DNA of 64,000 nucleotides. Source: Oscarella lobularis (Eukaryota; Porifera; Homoscleromorpha; Homosclerophorida; Oscarellidae). A program made the translations under genes and the position numbers. The stretch lies in assembly GCF_947507565.1 (NCBI RefSeq), contig NC_089187.1, forward strand, positions 1,550,001 through 1,614,000, read 5' to 3'. A model generated the notes under the pieces. The model searched no databases and was not told where the DNA came from. It saw only the letters and a list, made by a program, of their open reading frames with translations. Positions 1 through 11,743 of this stretch are shown here, one piece after another (positions within the stretch are counted from its first letter, which is position 1; each line of letters begins with the position of its first letter).

Positions 1-3000
1 CGTGAAGCAAAAGAAGTCGCGAAAGATAGCATTCGGTGTTTCTGGGATGAATCGTGTAAATGCGCCCTAAAGTTGTTGACTTTCTGATGCCGTCAGTTTC
101 GGGCACGAGGTGACCTTGTATTCTTCTCTGCCACTTTTTCTTCACCCATCTGTAGTATCGTGGAACGTCGATGTACAGTAGAGTTTTGGCAAAATCGTCG
201 GAAGCGCAGAGTTGGAAGAAACCTGTCAACGTCGTAGCAGGAGGTTCTGCTGCACGGTCCGGGGCGTTCTCAACGTTGAACAGCGTTCTCTGACCGTTTT
301 CCAAGTGGACCTGAAGTTGTTCGACTGCTGGAAAGTGGTCGTGAATGGGAAATTGCAACATGCGCCAGAAGCCTTCGTTTGTACTAATGTATCTCGCTAT
401 TTGGTAGCGCAGGATTTCGTCGTTTCTGTGCTGATTTGCCAAGCCGACGACAGCTTTGTCTTTGCCTTTGTTCAAGTAGGCCATTAGGTATTTCAGGGCG
501 CAAATGGACCTGCAGTATTCGACGTTCACGTGGCAGTCGAAAGTGCGAGATAGAAATGGACTGTAGGGAACGACCCACCTGTTGTCAACGTGAAATCTGC
601 CTATAGTCGTTTCTACTCCACCGTCTTCTGGAGATCGGCGTCGGTATAGGGGATAACCGTTGAGTGATGTGATGGTCTCGCGCAAAAACTCTCTTGGATA
701 GTGTTTGGTGCATTGGCCGTCTTTCATGCAAGGAGATCTGGAATTGAGTCGTCCGCAAGGTCCTTGGATCATGTGCTTGGTGATTGTTGCGAAAAGTTCT
801 GGGTCTTCGTTGGGGTCGGGAAGTTCGGCGCTTATGATGCTGTCTATTTGATCGGGACGAATTTTTTCTACCATCCAAGAGAGACAGTGTACGTGAGGTA
901 GGCCGCGCTTTTGCCACTCGATCGTGTAAACGTGGCAGCGTTTGATGCCGTAAATGTGTTGCGTATCCACGAGGTACATGAACCTTTGAACTTTCAAACG
1001 GAAAACTCTGGCAATCAGATCGTGTCGATCTTTTGGGGTTTGTCCCGGAAGGAGTTCGCTCGTAATTTCTGGCCAATTTTGATTGCAGGTCATGGTTATA
1101 AATAAATCGGGAGCTCCGTGATGCTTGACGTACGTCATTGCGTCTTGGCACTTTTCGTGCATGTATCGGGGTCCTCCGGTAAATGACGACGGTAAAACGA
1201 CCAATTGGCCGACGTCGCGCACGTCGCCGTCAGTTTCGACTGCATCGCTTAGCGCCGTGTAAGAGGCCGCACGAAGTTGTTCTTGCTTAGTCCGAAGGAG
1301 GTTCAGTCTGTCAGTTTCTATTTTTGCAAAAACGTCGACAATGAACTGGTGAGACAATTCGCCTGCACGCAGAAGAATGTTAAAGTCGCCGTCGCGCTGC
1401 ATAATTCGAAATGCGTAAAATTGCAGCATAGACATTTTTTTCTCGGTGATTTGATTCGTTTTCGGATCCTTCTGTCGGCACAATATTGTGTAACCGTCTT
1501 CGCCTCTCGGAAAAAGAAGCGGATATTGCAACGAATCATAAGATCTGTGAATTTCGGTAATGCGTTTTATTGTACTATCTCTATTGGAAAGGACGATGTC
1601 GCGATATCCTTCTTGGCCTTCGGGTAAAATAGCAGCAACGTCGTTGCCAGATGGCGCATTGAACGTTCGTTGATGTTGGCCTTGGGGAACTCTGTCGGCG
1701 CGAATGACAACGCGATAGTCACGCATGTCTGGTGTTCGCTAATCGAGCGCGGTTTTGAAAATGCGAACATGCTCGTTGTGTTCGTGGAGCATGTCTTGTA
1801 GGTGAAGCGTGGTCTGCCTATTTAGCTGCGATTCTCGGTCTATTTGCCACGATAATCTCGCGTCGGCTTGTTGTCCGCGATCGTCGATAAAGTATACTTG
1901 GACGAACTGGGGTCTCTCACCAGCTGCAGGAGTCAGAGGTCCGATATTATGATAAATTTGCCCTTGAACTTTAAAGGTGGGCATGAATCCGGGCTCGAGT
2001 AAAGTGTGCGCTTGAAATGACGTCATAACAAAGCAGGAATTGTATGTGCGAATTTTTTTTCTGAATTCTTTGGCTGTTGGTGTGTTATTGGTAAGAAGAG
2101 CGCGTAACGGCTCGGGAGGAGGACCAAGCAAGGGAACGTCGACTTTGCCGTTTGCGCAACACATTCCCGGAGGTTCGATTGGCCACTTCTTTGCATTGCA
2201 GCGAAGGCAGGTAGCGGACATTGAACCTGTGCGCGCTCCATCGTACTGATTTTGTGGGTTATAATGAAATGCGGGATAGTTTGGGAGACGCACGGGTACG
2301 TCGTGTACTTCTAGGGATTCGCTCAACGTGTCTTCCCCTGCCTCGGCTACTGGTACTCGGACAGATGCCGTGTCTTCCTGACGGTCAGAAATTAAACGTG
2401 GAGTAGTGCTTGCACCGGAGTTCGTCGCATCTTGTACGGTCGGGGCAGTAGATCTTACTTGGAAACGCGATGTGGTACATAGGAATGAACTTGTTTGGGT
2501 CGGCAAAGGAACTTGGTTTGTGATTGGCGGGGGTACGCGCTTAGCAATTTGTACGTAATTGCTTTGTTGCGATCGGACCGGCATTGGAGACACAAACCGC
2601 ATTGGAAAACTTGTACTGGTAGAAGAGCCTGCGTCCACTTCGAAAAGACGGGTATCTGAAGTAGAGCGAGATTCTCTTGTAGATGGACCTGGAAGCGAAA
2701 TGGTGGAAAAATCAATGTCGTTAGTAGAAGTCGCCGTGCGCGTAAAGGTAAGAACAGGAACAGCGAGAGATGGCGAAAAGCGGGTAAGAGAAGCTTGGCT
2801 GTTCAAACAGATGGATGAGCCTTGGTCATTCGGTATGGAATGCGCGGCCAGTAGTGATTCAGAAGCGCGTGAAAGTGACGTAGAATTGGAACGAATAGAA
2901 AACGTACGATCGGTGCCGGTGGAGTTTGGAGACGAAAAGGAATAGGAGTGGTGATCTAAAGAAAAGGAATTTTCAGATGACATCAAATTCTGCGGAGGAC

Positions 3001-3208
3001 GAATTGATCCCAATTCTGGGGAGAGGGTGGACGAAGTCGAATCAGAGTGCTGAGCAGAAGTGGAATGAGTGTCCTCAGCAGAAATAGAATGTTCGGTGGA
3101 AACGGCTCGGTTTTCGGAAGCCAAAGCTCTTGAATTTTGCAATCGTATCCTTTTGGCATTGCGAGACCGTCTTCCCAGATCGAAAACAAACCTTCGCTTT
3201 CGAGGCAT
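1..3208 (-). pseudogene. Helitron Rep/helicase protein, N-terminal and Rep part, interrupted by one nonsense codon
   Basis: A 489-codon reading frame starts at 3208 and ends in TAG at 1739-1741. The other Helitron copy has CAG (Gln) at the same codon, so this is a single C-to-T nonsense change. Downstream the same frame appears open to the window edge, with the conserved MTCNQNWPEI and GLPHVHCLSW segments readable at about 1110-880. The latter is the HxH metal-binding motif of the HUH Rep nuclease that nicks and rejoins DNA in rolling-circle transposition. The first 280 or so residues are Ser/Thr-rich and poorly conserved, followed by a Cys-containing stretch (CLRCNAKKW) that may bind zinc. 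The helicase domain is outside the window. The start is the first Met of the frame, just after the leader. Confidence 0.85.
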
Positions 3209-4564
3209 CGTCAGAAAGACCTAAATTTGGGATAAATAGAATTTCTGGTTGTTCTTGTTGTACAGGATTTTTTAAGATTTTTCGTGAGATTTTTTGGCTT
3301 TTTTTGTGAGCTTTTAAGATTTTGGCTTTTTTTGATTTATTGGATTTTTGTAGCCCGACCTCGCGGTACGGACTAAGACGCCGACTGACACTGAGAAAAA
3401 CCTAAGAAGAGAAAAATTCAATAGAGGTTCAGGCAGAGTTGTAAAGAAAGTGGCTCACGTGGCAGTCGGCAAAAGATGTATACCTCTCCGCAAACAGAGA
3501 CGCCGAGTGACACTGACAGCGATTCTAGAGGAGCACGCACTCGATACGTTAGAAGAAGATAGTACGTGACTCACGTGACAGTGAACGAAGGCGATATTTC
3601 GTCTCTTCGATCGAGCGAATCGAAAGAGAATGAACGACAACGGTTCGCACACACCGTTTGGACCGTGTGCGGATGCGCTGCGCAAGCGAAGAAACGATGA
3701 GTCGACGATTCGCTGAAAAAGAGTCGAATCGACCGACGGAGTAGACGATTTCGCCTGAAATAGATCGACGCCGAGAGAGAAGACTCGCAAGTCGCGTTAA
3801 ATTGCCGAGCGGACGACGTTCGGAGCGCTCGGAAAGAAACTGTCGAACAAAAGATGGGCAAAGGAGGAAATAGCGAAAGGGCAACCGTACGAAATGGCGA
3901 ATATCGCTTGCAAAGAAGCGAAAGGACGTGTTTCGAACGGCAGGAAAGCCAGAAAAGACGCGGAGAAGCAGCGAAAAGGGTTCGCCGAGCAGCACGAGTG
4001 ACCCGTATGAATGACGCGACGTCGAAAACCGAGTAAAAAATGACGATTCGCTTTTCAAAAAGAATTCGCAGGCAGGCAAAATCACCGTCGAAAGGTGGCA
4101 AAGTTCGAAAATCGAATCAGGAACGCTAAAACATCCCGAATCCCAAAAAGGGGCCTCGATAACAATCGAAAATGGAAGAGTGTCGAGGAAGACGCGAAGA
4201 AGCGACCCTGTCGTCGAGAGAGTCGTCCGCGCGAGTTTCGAAATCGGTCGATGTCGAGAACGTTCGAAAACGGGCCTTCGCTGACGTTTTCGGCGCGATT
4301 CGACGATCGAAAACGCTTCGCAACGTCGAATGAAAGCTTTCGAAACGCGAAACGAAGCGAAAGGACGCCCGAATCGGCGGGAAAACGACGATTCTCGAAA
4401 GGGGCCCCGACGCGAAAAAAGCCCAAAGTGTTATCTTCATTTTTTCGCAGAGCTCGAAAATTCGCCGAAAATCGTCTTCCGACGCGATCCGACGGAGGAG
4501 TTCGCGGTGGAAGTCGTCACGTGACGTTCGACCAAGATGGCGCGTATGCCAATAGTGGTAGAGA
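3209..4564 (-). other. Helitron copy 1 5' leader, non-coding
   Basis: This 1.36-kb stretch between the 5' terminus and the first Met is rich in TCGAAA/TTCGA and GACGAT words. It has long open frames on both strands, a by-product of the skewed base use. The distal 500 bases closely match the leader of the other copy (10440-10946), while the part next to the gene is diverged. I see no protein domain in any frame and read it as leader/promoter. Confidence 0.6.
4516..4542 (-). promoter_or_regulatory. E-box and YY1-like motif near the Helitron 5' end (copy 1)
   Basis: GTCACGTGAC (4516-4525) and CAAGATGGCG (4533-4542) lie within 50 bases of the Helitron 5' terminus. The same pair recurs in the second copy although the bases between them differ. 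CACGTG is the binding word of bHLH-Zip factors and AAGATGGCG is the YY1 word. A promoter role is inferred. Confidence 0.5.
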
Positions 4565-4592
4565 CTAGCTGACTACCCGGCTTCGCCCGGGT
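4565..4592 (-). other. Helitron 3' terminus: hairpin and CTAG end
   Basis: On the minus strand, ACCCGGGCGAAGCCGGGT forms a stem with a GAA loop and one bulged base, followed by AGTCAGCTAG. CTAG is the terminal CTRR. The next base in the transposon direction is the T of the TC start of the neighbouring Helitron. The hairpin is thought to act as the stop signal for rolling-circle transfer. Confidence 0.88.
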
Positions 4593-4747
4593 GTGGTTTT
4601 AAATTTATTACTTACTTACCTACTGGCGTACGTGTCGGCGTTACCCAGGCCACACCACGGGGAGGTCCGTACGCCACGTGGCCCAAAAATGTTGGCCTCT
4701 TTCGAGGCGAAGGATAAAGTTGCGGTTAGGGAAGGGGGAAGGTGGGG

Positions 4748-6377
4748 CTAAAGCACTTCGTGATAGACTACGTTAGCTGTTTTTGGAGATTCTGTCAGGA
4801 CGTACAAATTCGTAGGAGAACTTACACGCGAGCAGGCTACGTAGAATTGGCCGTGAGCAAAGCATTTGGTCTGAAGACTGAGACCTACCGTCTTCAATGT
4901 CTGTCCCTGCGATTTGTTTATCGTCATTGCAAAGGACAGTCTTACTGGAAACTGCAGTCTCTTAAACGGAATAGTGGAATCAGAAGGAATTAAGGGGATG
5001 CGCGGAATAAATACACTCTCGCCAGCGTACTGTCCTGTGCATATTGTCGCCTCTATGACGTTGGGGCAGAGTCGGGTAACGGTCAATTTCGTTCCGTTGC
5101 ACAGTTTCGGGGCGTCGATGTTGCGTACAAGCATAATCGGAGCACCCACCTTTAGGGCCAAGGTATACGCAGGAAGACCGGGGGGATTCAGCGAATTAAG
5201 AACTTCTGTAGGATAGTAGACAGCGTCGTCTGGTTCCATTGTCGTATCGACGGCCAGATATACTTTCTCGTTTTCTGGTATAAGCTGAAGCATAGTGTCG
5301 TTTATTTGATTAACAGCGTCATTTCGAGGAGCGAGAATGGCGCGTTCGGCAAGCCAGGCTGTGTTTTTGTATTGCTCGTGAAGTTGAGGAAAAACGGCTT
5401 GTATGAGCTCGTCGGAAGATTGCACTACTGTGCCGCAAGAGACGTTGATGAGACCGTCTTCAGGGTCCGTGGGGATCGTTCCATTGCCGATTAGCAAGAG
5501 CAACTGCGCGTAAGATCCCGACTCGCGGTCTCCGTAGAGGTGGACTCTCATATTTGTGGTTAAGCGCAGTGTTCGAACTTTCGGCCATATGATGCGGGAG
5601 TACTTCAAACACGCGGCGATTTCGTCAGCTTTTGTTCTTTCGGTATTACGGGCAATGTCTGTCTGAAGTCTCCTGCGAGTACCAGAGGTAAACCTCCCAT
5701 AAGAGCGTCGTAGTTTCGAATGTCACGCAAAGATCGATCTAGTGCCTCCACAGCTTTCTTGTTTGCCATGGTGCATTCGTCCCAAACGACAACTTTGGCC
5801 AAGCAAAGAAGTCGCGCTCTTGCCGTGTTTTTTTGAACGGTGCACGTGGGACGTTCGTAGCGACTGATGTCGAGGGGTAGCTTGAAAACGGAGTGAGCTG
5901 TTTTGCCGCCAGTGAGAAGTGTTGCTGCAATTCCGGAAGAAGCGACTGCAAGGGCTATGTCGCCTTGCGATCGTATTTTGTCAAGGAAAAGATTGAGCAA
6001 ATAGGTTTTTCCTGTTCCTCCTGGCGCATCGAAAAAATAATTCTATCGTCGGGACCTCGAGCGACCTAGGCAAGTAATTCTTCGTAAATGTGCCTTTGAT
6101 CTTGCGTGAGAGACGCTTCGTTCGCTGTGAGTCGTTCTTGCAATTCCGCGGTGTTATAAGAGTATTCAGCGGCAATTTCTCTTGGAAGAGTGTCGTCGTC
6201 TTGTTCAGAAGAGCGATCAGGACTGGGCAAATGGTAATCGCTAAGTGGCTTTCCTCCGGGAAACGAAAGCAGCTTGTTTTCGATACATAGTAGGGCTCGA
6301 TTGAAAATTTCGTCGGTATACGGAAGCGTGTCGTCGTTTGCGCGTCTGCGAAGCGTTCGGAGGAAATCTTGGGCCAT
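4748..6377 (-). pseudogene. Helitron PIF1-like helicase domain, frameshifted
   Basis: SF1 (PIF1/RecD-like) helicase segments can be read in order: Walker A GGTGKT at about 6010-6030, SSGIAATLLTGGKTAHS, motif II VVWDECT, motif III LAGDFRQTLPVIP, LTTNMRV, then FAMTINKSQGQT and QFYVACSRV near the C-terminus. The helicase would unwind the strand displaced during transposition. Breaks: in-frame TAG at 6066-6068; a missing base in the A-run (plus strand) near 6036-6041, just before Walker A; and a second missing base near 5626-5632 between PVIPKE and KYSRIIWPK. An in-frame TAA at 6381-6383 separates it from the Rep part. The pieces are otherwise well conserved, so decay is recent. Confidence 0.9.
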
Positions 6378-6380
6378 CGC

Positions 6381-8639
6381 TTACTTGTGTTGTTCCCATA
6401 GACGAAGAAGATCGGAAATTTCGCACATGTGGAGCATGATGGCAAACATGTCGCGAATTTTATAAGGACGATCGGTGACCGTGGCTTCGGTTAGTGCGAG
6501 GTGCCAATGCTGATCGTCGGCCAAAAGTCCGCGTTCTCTGCACGCTTCGGAGTACGTATCAAAAACGGTATCGTCTACTGTGCGCAGGTCAGCGAAAGAC
6601 GTCGGTCCTCGAACGTGAAGCAGGAGAAGTCGCAAAAGATAGCATTCGGTGTTTTTCGGATGAACCGTGTAAATGCGTCCTAAAGTTTTTGACTTTCTAA
6701 TGCCGTCAGTTTCGGGCACGATGTGATCTTGCTTTCTTCTCTGCCACTTTTTGTTGACCAATCTGTAGTATTGCGGAACGTCGATGTATAGCAAAGTTTT
6801 GGCGAAATCGTCATTAGAGCAGAGCTCGAAGAAACCCGTCAATGTCGTAGCAGGAGGTTCTGCTGCACGGTCAGGGGCGTTCTCAACGGTGAACAGCGTT
6901 CTCTGTCCGTTTTCCAGATGGACTTGAAGTTGTTCGACTGCTGGAAAGTGGTCGTGAATGGGAAACTGCAGCATGCGCCAGACGCCTTCGTTTGTACTAA
7001 TGTATCTCGCAATTTGGTACCGCAGGATTTCGTCGTTTCTGTGCTGATTTGCCAAGCCGACGACAGCTTTGTCTTTGCCCTTGTTCAAGTAGGCCATCAG
7101 GTATTTTAGGGCGCAAATGGACCTGCAGTATTCGACGTTCACGTGGCAGTCGAAAGTGCGCGATAGAAATGGACTGTACGGAACGACCCACCTGTTGTCA
7201 ACGTGAAATCTGCCTATAGTCGTTTCTACTCCACCGTCGTCTGGAGATCGACGTCGGTACAGCGGATAACCGTTGAGAGATGTGATGGTCTCGCGCAAAA
7301 ACTGTCTTGGATAGCGTTTTGTGCATTGGCCGTCTTTCATGCAAGGAGATCTGCGATTGAGTTGGCCGCAAGGTCCGTGGATCATGTGCTTGGTTATCGT
7401 TGCGAAAAGTGCTGGGTCTTCGTTTGGGTCGGGAAGTTCGGCGCTTATGATGCTGTCTATTTGATCGGGACGAATTTTTTCTACCATCCACGAGAGACAG
7501 TGTACGTGAGGTAGGCCGCGCTTCTGCCACTCGATCGTGTAAACGTGGCAGCGTTTGATGCCGTAAATGTTTTGCGTGTCCACGAGGTACATGAACCTTT
7601 CAACTTTCAAGCGGAAAACTCTTGCTATGAGATCGTGTCGATCATTTGGTGTTTGTCCCGGAAGGAGTTCGCTCGTAATTTCCGGCCAATTTGGATTGCA
7701 GGTCATGGGTATGAATAAATCGGGAGCTCCGTGATGCTTGACGTACGTCATTGCGTCTTGGCACTTTTCGTGCATGTATCGTGGTCCTCCGGTGAATGAA
7801 GAAGGCAAAACGACCAATTGACCAACGTTGCTCGCGTCGCCATCAGTTTCGACTGCATCTCTTAGCGCCGTGTAGGAGGCAGCACGACATTGTTCTTGCT
7901 TAGTGCGAAGGAGGTTCAGTCTGTCAGTTTCGATTTTTGCAAAAACGTCGACAATGAATTGGTGGGACAATTCGCCTGCGCGCAGAAGAATGTTAAAGTC
8001 GCAGTCGCGCTGCATGATTCGAAATGCGTAAAATTGCAGCATAGACATTTTTTTCTCGGTAATTTGATTCGTTTTCGGATCCTTCTGTCTGCACAATATT
8101 GTGTAACCATCTTCTCCTCTTGGAAAAAGAAGCGGATACTGTAACGAATCGTAAGATCTGTGAATTTCGGTAATGCGTTTAATTCGACTATCTCTATTGG
8201 AGAGGACGATGTCACGATATCCTTCTTGACCTTCGGGTAAGAGGGCGGCGACGTCGTTGCCAGATGGCGCATTGAACGTTCTTTGGTGTTGGCCTCGGGG
8301 AACTCTGTCTGCACGTATAACGACACGATAGTCGGGCATGTCTGGTGTTCGCTGTTCGAGGGCGGTTTTAAAAATGCGCACGTGCTCGTTGTGCTCGTGA
8401 AGCATGTCTTGTAGGCAAAGGGTGGTGTGTCTATTTAACTGCGATTCTCGGTCTATTTGCCAAGATAATCTGGCGTCGGCTTGTTGTCCGCGATCGTCTA
8501 TGAAGTATACTTGAACGAATTGGGGTCGCTGTTCAGCTGCAGGAGTCAGAGGTCCGATATTGTGATAAATGTGCCCTTGAACTTTAAAGGTGGGCATGAA
8601 TCCGGGCTCGACTAAAGTGTGCGCTTGAAATGACGTCAT
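6381..8639 (-). pseudogene. Helitron Rep (HUH nuclease) domain, 752 codons open
   Basis: This is the catalytic part of the Helitron protein. Visible motifs: MTCNPNWPE (residues 312-320), the HUH metal ligands HVH (378-380, in GLPHVHCLSW) and the two-tyrosine motif KYLMAYLNKGKD with Tyr513 and Tyr517, which make the covalent DNA link in family members. The upstream protein part (8636-9616) is in another frame, because the homopolymer at about 8666-8672 has seven T (plus strand) where copy 1 has eight at 2053-2060. The frame closes with TAA at 6381-6383, where the family would run on into the helicase. The first Met of this block is therefore not the natural start. Confidence 0.92.
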
Positions 8640-9616
8640 AACGAAGCAGGAATTGTATGTGCGTATTTTTTTCTGAATTCTTTGGCTTGTGGTGTGTTAG
8701 TTGTCAGAAGAGCTTGTAACGGTTCGGGAGGAGGACCGAGCAAGGGAACGTCGACTTTGCCGTTTGCACAACAGATTCTGGGAGGTTCGGTTGGCCACTT
8801 TTTTGCACTGCAGTGGCGACAGGTAGCAGACATTGAACCTATGCGTTCGTCCTCGTACAGATTTTGTGGGTTATAATGGAAAGCGGGATTGTTTGGGAGA
8901 CGCACGGGTACGTCGTGTACTTCTGCATGCTCGTTTGGTATTGGTTCGGGTTGGGTTGTAGGATTTTGCGCGCTATCGGTTTGGGGTTGGATAGTTTGCA
9001 AGGTATGGGAAGTGGAAGGCGAGACATTTCGATCCTGTTGAGAAACAGTCTCTTGGGTTAGAAGAGATACTGGTGTTTCGTTGATATCAATAGAACGCGT
9101 TTGATTGAACCTTGAGGCCGAATACCGATTTGTCGAAATTTCCTGCGTGTTTGCGTCATCGGCTGTTTGGGCACGTTGTTCGCGATCGTCTGCTAGTAAA
9201 CGCTGTGTACTACTGGCTGTGTCGTTTGTTTGCTGAGAAGGAACGGAAGCCTCAGATGAGTTAGACGAAGAAGGTCCTGTTGGGGCAGCTAAATTAGTGG
9301 ATGAAGGAATATGTGGCAAAAGGCCGGCAGTGCTTAAGGAAGACACATTAAGACGAAGGAAAGTAGTGGGTGCAGCAAGGGATAGAAAAGATTGGGAAAC
9401 GTGCGTGCGATCGACTGAATCGGTAGGTATTAGGGAGCGGCGATCTCTGGCAGACTCGGATAATAATTCAACGGATGTTGCAGAAGAACGATGGGATGAG
9501 ACTACGGCATAGGAGTGGTCTCTCCTGTCTTGCGATGAGGATCTGTCTTCTCGCTTTCTTTTTGCACCGCGAGAGGGCTTGTCCTTGTCGGAATCCTTCT
9601 TTCTCTTGAGGGGCAT
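8636..9616 (-). pseudogene. Helitron protein N-terminal region, cut off by a one-base deletion
   Basis: 326 codons from the natural start at 9616 (MPLKRKKDSDKDKP). The first 200 residues are Lys/Arg- then Ser/Thr/Gln-rich, unlike copy 1 in detail but similar in character. The last 90 (VRLPNNPAFHYNPQN, CRHCSAKKW) match copy 1 well. In copy 1 the same region runs straight on into the Rep frame. Here the frame is lost in the T-run at 8666-8672. The basic start may be a nuclear localisation signal, which is inferred. Confidence 0.8.
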
Positions 9617-10946
9617 TGCGAAAAAAGGGTAAATCTAGAGAAGAGAGTTTTTCGTTTCTCTGCGTTTATCTGTTGTTCTTGTTGTTTTAGATTTTTTTGG
9701 CTTTTTTGGGATAATAAGAATTTTTGTAGTCCGGCCGCAGGGCACGGACTAAAACGTCGAGTGTCTGTGAAATCTAAAGAAGGCGCAATTCAAGTGCTTT
9801 CGACCACAGCAATGTGAAATACTCACGGAGCGACAGTCGACCGATTGCAATCGGCTCTTCGAGACGGCGATTTCCACGAAATTGGAAATCGGCGAAGGCG
9901 ATAACGTTCGACAATAGAACGTTAGAAAAAGAAAACTGCGCGAGAATAAATAAACGATGGGGGAAAGCGGAATAAGTAAGTACCGATAGGCGCGGCGGTC
10001 CTTCGAGACGGCGATTCCGACGAAGAATCGGCAGCGAAACGGCTCGCACAAGTATCGTCGCGAGACCGACGAAAGAATGCCAAGATGGCGACGATTATCG
10101 ACGACGTCGACGCGACGAATTCGTCGAAGAAATGTCGACGGCGCGATGATTCCGTCGTTAGCAACGTTCGAACGACGGGAAAGAACGTTCGAGAGACCTT
10201 TGCGTCAGAGAAGATCGAAGAACGTAAAACCGCTGGGGAATACCGCACCGATAGGCGATTCTCGCTTGCCACGAAGCAAGAAGACTGTTTTCAGATCGAA
10301 AAGGAGCGAAAAACACGGAGAAGACGCCGAGAAGAGCCGAGACGGAGACGAAACGACAATGGCTGTGACCCGTATGCGCGACGGAATGCAAGATGGCGGA
10401 AAAAGCTTCGAAGCGGTCTTTGCAACGAAACGATCGAAGAAGGCGACAGAAGATTAGACGAAGTGGACGTCGAAAAATCGCCAAGTGAGCGGGACGATTC
10501 GTTTTCGAGAAATACGCCGATCCCTAAAAAGGGGCCTCGATAACGATCGAAAGTGGAAGGGTGTCGAGTAAGACGCGAAAGAGCGGCCCTTTCGTCGAGA
10601 ACGTCGTCCGCGCGCGTTTCGAAATCGATCGATGTCGAGAATCTTCGAAAACGGGGCTTCGCGAGCGTTTTCGGCTCGATTCGACGATCGAAAACGCTTT
10701 GAAGCGTCGAACATTCGCCGTCGAAACTTCGAACGAAGCGAAACGTCGCCCGAATCGCTCGAAATACGACGATTTTCGAAAGGGGCCCCGACGCAAAAAA
10801 AGGCCCAAACATTATCTTGATTTTTTCGCAGAGCTCGAAAATTCGTCGAAAATCGGCTTCCGACGCGAAACGGCGGAGGAGATCGTGGACAAAGTCGTCA
10901 CGTGACCCTTCGCCCAAGATGGCGCGTATGCTCATAGTGGTGGAGA
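9617..10946 (-). other. Helitron copy 2 5' leader, non-coding
   Basis: This is the counterpart of 3209-4564. The part nearest the terminus (10440-10946) is closely similar between copies. The part near the gene is not. Open frames on both strands have no recognisable domain and reflect TCGAAA-rich composition. Confidence 0.55.
10897..10924 (-). promoter_or_regulatory. E-box and YY1-like motif near the Helitron 5' end (copy 2)
   Basis: GTCACGTGAC (10897-10906) and CAAGATGGCG (10915-10924), at the same distances from the terminus as in copy 1. Confidence 0.5.
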
Positions 10947-11220
10947 TATAAATAGATATCTCGGTGCGTATAGGACCAACTTCAATTTCTTCCTCAGGCA
11001 TTGACGCCACCGATGAACGCTTCGCGGGTGGCCTATAACGCTGGTGCGATGTCACTTCTTCAGCCGAGTCGATGTTGTTGTGATGCCACTGGCAGATGAA
11101 GCGTCAAGAGCGGCGTGCAGTCGCTCTGGGCAAGACCGCAGCGGCCCAAAACACCTAAAAAAATCGAAAAGAACGCAGCACTTCTTAATTTTTGCGCGAT
11201 ACCCGATAGTGCTCCAAGCA

Positions 11221-11526
11221 TTAGGCCACGTCTTCGAAGAATCCTAGTTCGCGAGCGCATCGTCTAAGAAAGACATGGATTTGCCGAAGCACGCACTGCA
11301 CGAACGCGTATGGGTAAGGTTTTCGTAATAGCACGAGAAATCGCTCTGCATCGTCCTGGTAAGTTCGATCGAGTGTGTGCGCGATCGATGCCAGCTGAAT
11401 TTTTAAACCATTTCGGCCGTTAGGCGCGATTTTTTGAATGTATTTGTAGGTTGATACGTGTTTGTAGCTATACAAGCGGACATCAGGTGCAGTCATGGTG
11501 CTGTCAAGCGGTGTCACAACTTTCAA
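11221..11526 (-). CDS. Unrecognised 101-codon ORF
   Basis: The protein composition looks coding (RTYQDDAERFLVLLRKPYPY, FVQCVLRQIHVFLRR; few rare residues, no low complexity) and suggests a helical domain. I do not recognise the family. It may be one exon: no splice sites were fixed. It lies just outside the Helitron insertion site and on the opposite strand to the next ORF. Confidence 0.3.
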   Translation of the reverse strand: MKVVTPLDSTMTAPDVRLYSYKHVSTYKYIQKIAPNGRNGLKIQLASIAHTLDRTYQDDAERFLVLLRKPYPYAFVQCVLRQIHVFLRRCARELGFFEDVA

Positions 11527-11743
11527 ACCGCTTTTTCTCGATTGACGTCCTCCTCAACTAAAACAACGTCAGGGCTAAAATCAAAGCTTATTCATTGAAG
11601 CTTCGATATGCGTAATCTGAAGCTTAGACAATTCGAACTCGATACGAAGAAGGAAACACGCAGAACGTGTTTAGGTGAACTGAGAATGACCCTGCATAAC
11701 ATTAACATTTTTCCCTACAGAATGAACGTTTTCACAGCACCCT

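Larger units (their letters stand above)
1..4564 (-). mobile_element. Helitron, upstream copy (5' part only; 3' part lies outside the window)
   Basis: Its 5' end is at 4564, where the minus strand begins TCTCTACCACTA, a Helitron-type 5' TC. The second copy at 10946 begins TCTCCACCACTA and is followed by a matching leader. From position 100 to about 2020 the two copies align with a constant offset of 6613 bases, so they are close relatives without indels there. The 3' terminus and helicase half are beyond base 1. The 5' end directly abuts the CTAG 3' end of the next Helitron, with no host DNA between. Confidence 0.9.
4565..10946 (-). mobile_element. Helitron, complete downstream copy (6.4 kb, broken genes)
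   Basis: Read on the minus strand, it starts TCTCCACCACTA at 10946, preceded by A, and ends at 4565 with a hairpin (4575-4592), a 10-base spacer and CTAG, followed by T. These are the Helitron hallmarks: 5' TC, 3' hairpin plus CTRR, insertion between A and T. It encodes an N-terminal region, a Rep nuclease and a PIF1-like helicase in the usual order. At least three one-base frameshifts and two in-frame stops make this copy non-autonomous as read. Confidence 0.93.

Noticed and set aside
3549-4568. Long overlapping open frames on both strands of the Helitron leaders (also 10077-11055)
   Set aside because: They appear in several frames at once, have Arg/Ser-rich text without domains, and follow from the TCGAAA-rich base composition.
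5600-8700. All one-base indels being sequencing errors
   Set aside because: The 18-exon extracellular gene shows none over 5.3 kb of coding DNA, while several element genes show shifts, stops and lost splice or start signals.
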